From positions 1 through 15,961 of the forward strand of contig JAGWVO010000036.1 of assembly GCA_018970845.1 (NCBI GenBank): 15,961 nucleotides of DNA, written 5' to 3'. The stretch comes from Planctomycetota bacterium (GTDB lineage Bacteria > Planctomycetota > Planctomycetia > Gemmatales > Gemmataceae). Positions 14,758 to 15,961 of this stretch are shown here, one piece after another. Both the position numbers and the translations under genes were made by a program. Numbering within the stretch: the stretch's first letter is position 1; every line of letters begins with the position of its first letter. The notes under the pieces were generated by a model. The model was not told the DNA's origin and did not search any database. It saw nothing but the letters and a program-made list of their open reading frames with translations.

Positions 14758-14888
14758 AGTCTCGGCCCGGAAAAGCAATCAAGGCCTCTGTGTCTATCGG
14801 CAGGAGTCGGACTGAATCTTGATGAAGTTGGTTTGGCCCACCCGGCGGACCGGTGGACCGTGCGGCCGGGGGCGTTAACAATGAAGTT
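14758..14888. promoter_or_regulatory. Divergent promoter region between gcvT and the secreted-protein gene
   Basis: This 131-base gap must hold the promoters for both divergent genes. CCCGGC (14841-14846) and GCCGGG (14865-14870) form a 6-bp hairpin 18 bases before the gcvT ATG. I find no clear -35/-10 pair in either direction and no glycine-riboswitch core upstream of gcvT. Confidence 0.4.
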
Positions 14889-15961
14889 ATGGAAGGATTC
14901 ATCCCGGCCGAATCAGCAAAACCACGCCAAACGCCGCTTACCGGCTGGCATGCGGCCCATGGCGCCCGCATGGTCGACTTTGCCGGCCACTTGATGCCGC
15001 TTCAGTATTCCTCGATCCTCGCCGAGCATTACGCGGTCAGGAAATCAGCTGGCATGTTCGATGTCAGCCACATGGGGCGATTGCTTTTCCGTGGAAGTTC
15101 GGCCCTCGATTGGCTTGACCGCCTTCTGACTTGCCGACTTCGAGACATGGCTGAAGGCCAGGCGCGTTACTCGCTTGTTTGCTCCGAAGCCGGCGGGGTC
15201 ATCGACGATGTGCTGGTGACCCGTTGGCCCGACGCTTGGGGATTGGTTGTCAATGCGTCAAACCATGCCGCGATGCTGGATTGGCTGGTAGCGCACCGCC
15301 CTTCCGGCGCGAAACTCGAAGATATCACCCAGGAAACGGCGATGTTGGCGGTGCAGGGGCCGGCATGGCGGGGGGCCTGCCCGGGATCCATCGTGTCCAT
15401 CGTTGAAGGTCTTGGGAATTATCGGGGCAGAATGGCTCAACTGGGTGGTTCGGCCTGGCGCGTGAGTCGCACGGGATACACGGGCGAAGATGGCATCGAA
15501 ATCGTGGCGCCGGCTGAATCAGCGATCTCCCTTGCGGATTCGCTCCTGGCTGCCGGTGTGGCGCCATGCGGATTGGGCTCCCGCGACACCTTGCGCCTTG
15601 AGGCCGGAATGCCGCTTCACGGGCACGAACTGGATTCGGCGACTGATCCCTTCCAGGCGGGACTGGGTCGTTCGGTGGACATGGAAAAGGATTTTGTGGG
15701 CAGGCAGGCGTTGGTTTCCCGGATGGACGACGCGACACTTCCTGTTCGGGTGGGAATCCGGCTTGAGGGCCGTCGGGCCGCCAGGCAGGGCGACGCCGTC
15801 ATGGACAAGTCGGGAAAACCAATCGGGAAGGTCACCAGCGGGGCATTTTCGCCCACGCTTGGTTATCCCGTCGCCATGGCCTACCTGGATCGCCGACATG
15901 CCCCGTCTGGCAATGTCGTTTCGTTGTCGGTTCGGGAATCGATGCTTGATGGAACGGTACG
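14889..15961 (+). CDS. gcvT: Glycine cleavage system T protein (aminomethyltransferase), 3' end cut
   Basis: T protein transfers the aminomethyl carbon from lipoylated H protein to tetrahydrofolate, releasing ammonia. The frame is open for 357 codons to the window edge. E. coli GcvT has 364 residues, so only a short C-terminal piece is missing. Family landmarks are TPLTGWHAAHGARMVDFAG (15-33), FDVSHMG (57-63), GGVIDDVLV (102-110) with the likely catalytic Asp106, RTGYTGEDGIEI (194-205), LGSRDTLRLEAGMPLHGHE (229-247) and GKVTSGAFSPTLG (313-325). The ATG at 14889 puts the first conserved block at the usual distance from the N-terminus; no strong ribosome site precedes it. This is the only plus-strand gene. 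The H and P protein genes would be expected to the right, outside the window. YgfZ-type paralogues are less likely because the whole GcvT motif set is kept. Confidence 0.94.
   Translation, partial: MEGFIPAESAKPRQTPLTGWHAAHGARMVDFAGHLMPLQYSSILAEHYAVRKSAGMFDVSHMGRLLFRGSSALDWLDRLLTCRLRDMAEGQARYSLVCSEAGGVIDDVLVTRWPDAWGLVVNASNHAAMLDWLVAHRPSGAKLEDITQETAMLAVQGPAWRGACPGSIVSIVEGLGNYRGRMAQLGGSAWRVSRTGYTGEDGIEIVAPAESAISLADSLLAAGVAPCGLGSRDTLRLEAGMPLHGHELDSATDPFQAGLGRSVDMEKDFVGRQALVSRMDDATLPVRVGIRLEGRRAARQGDAVMDKSGKPIGKVTSGAFSPTLGYPVAMAYLDRRHAPSGNVVSLSVRESMLDGTV

Noticed and set aside
14758..14888. Glycine riboswitch upstream of gcvT
   Set aside because: The gap lacks the conserved purine-rich core and is short for a tandem aptamer. 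Only a 6-bp hairpin is present.

Overview
The window looks like chromosomal DNA of a GC-rich bacterium, most likely a planctomycete. The evidence is indirect: a short primary-type sigma factor without region 1.1, a six-domain S1 protein with its own leader, and secreted proteins of no recognised family beside core genes. No rRNA, tRNA or protein marker fixes the lineage, so this is an inference. There is no CRISPR array, transposase, integrase or phage gene.

Every gene but one is on the minus strand. Read in the direction of transcription (high to low coordinates), the first group is a secreted beta-sandwich-like protein with a Pro/Ala-rich tail (14757-13099), holA (DNA polymerase III delta), pdxA (overlapping holA by ATGA) and cysK. 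Two terminator-like hairpins close this group at about 10011-9896. gcvT (14889 onward, plus strand) diverges from the secreted-protein gene and runs off the right edge a few codons before its expected end.

The second group is the most unusual part. It is a two-gene module joined by an ATGA overlap. The first gene (9468-6703) encodes a 921-residue protein with about 520 residues of degenerate tandem repeats followed by a MoxR/midasin-like AAA+ ATPase. The second (6706-4832) encodes a 624-residue protein with an N-terminal HExxH zincin-like motif and a C-terminal CobT-like VWA domain with a MIDAS motif. No cobalamin genes are present. The pair looks like an ATPase-driven chaperone or remodelling machine with a possible built-in protease, of unknown target.

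The third group is translation and transcription machinery: rpsA (ribosomal protein S1), with a good sigma-70-type promoter and a perfect 10-bp leader hairpin, then a sigma-70 family factor with a terminator right after its stop. A TPR protein and a truncated secreted protein of unknown function fill the left end. Gaps over 300 bases are limited to 9469-10021, which holds the two terminators, a strong ribosome binding site and otherwise nothing I can identify.
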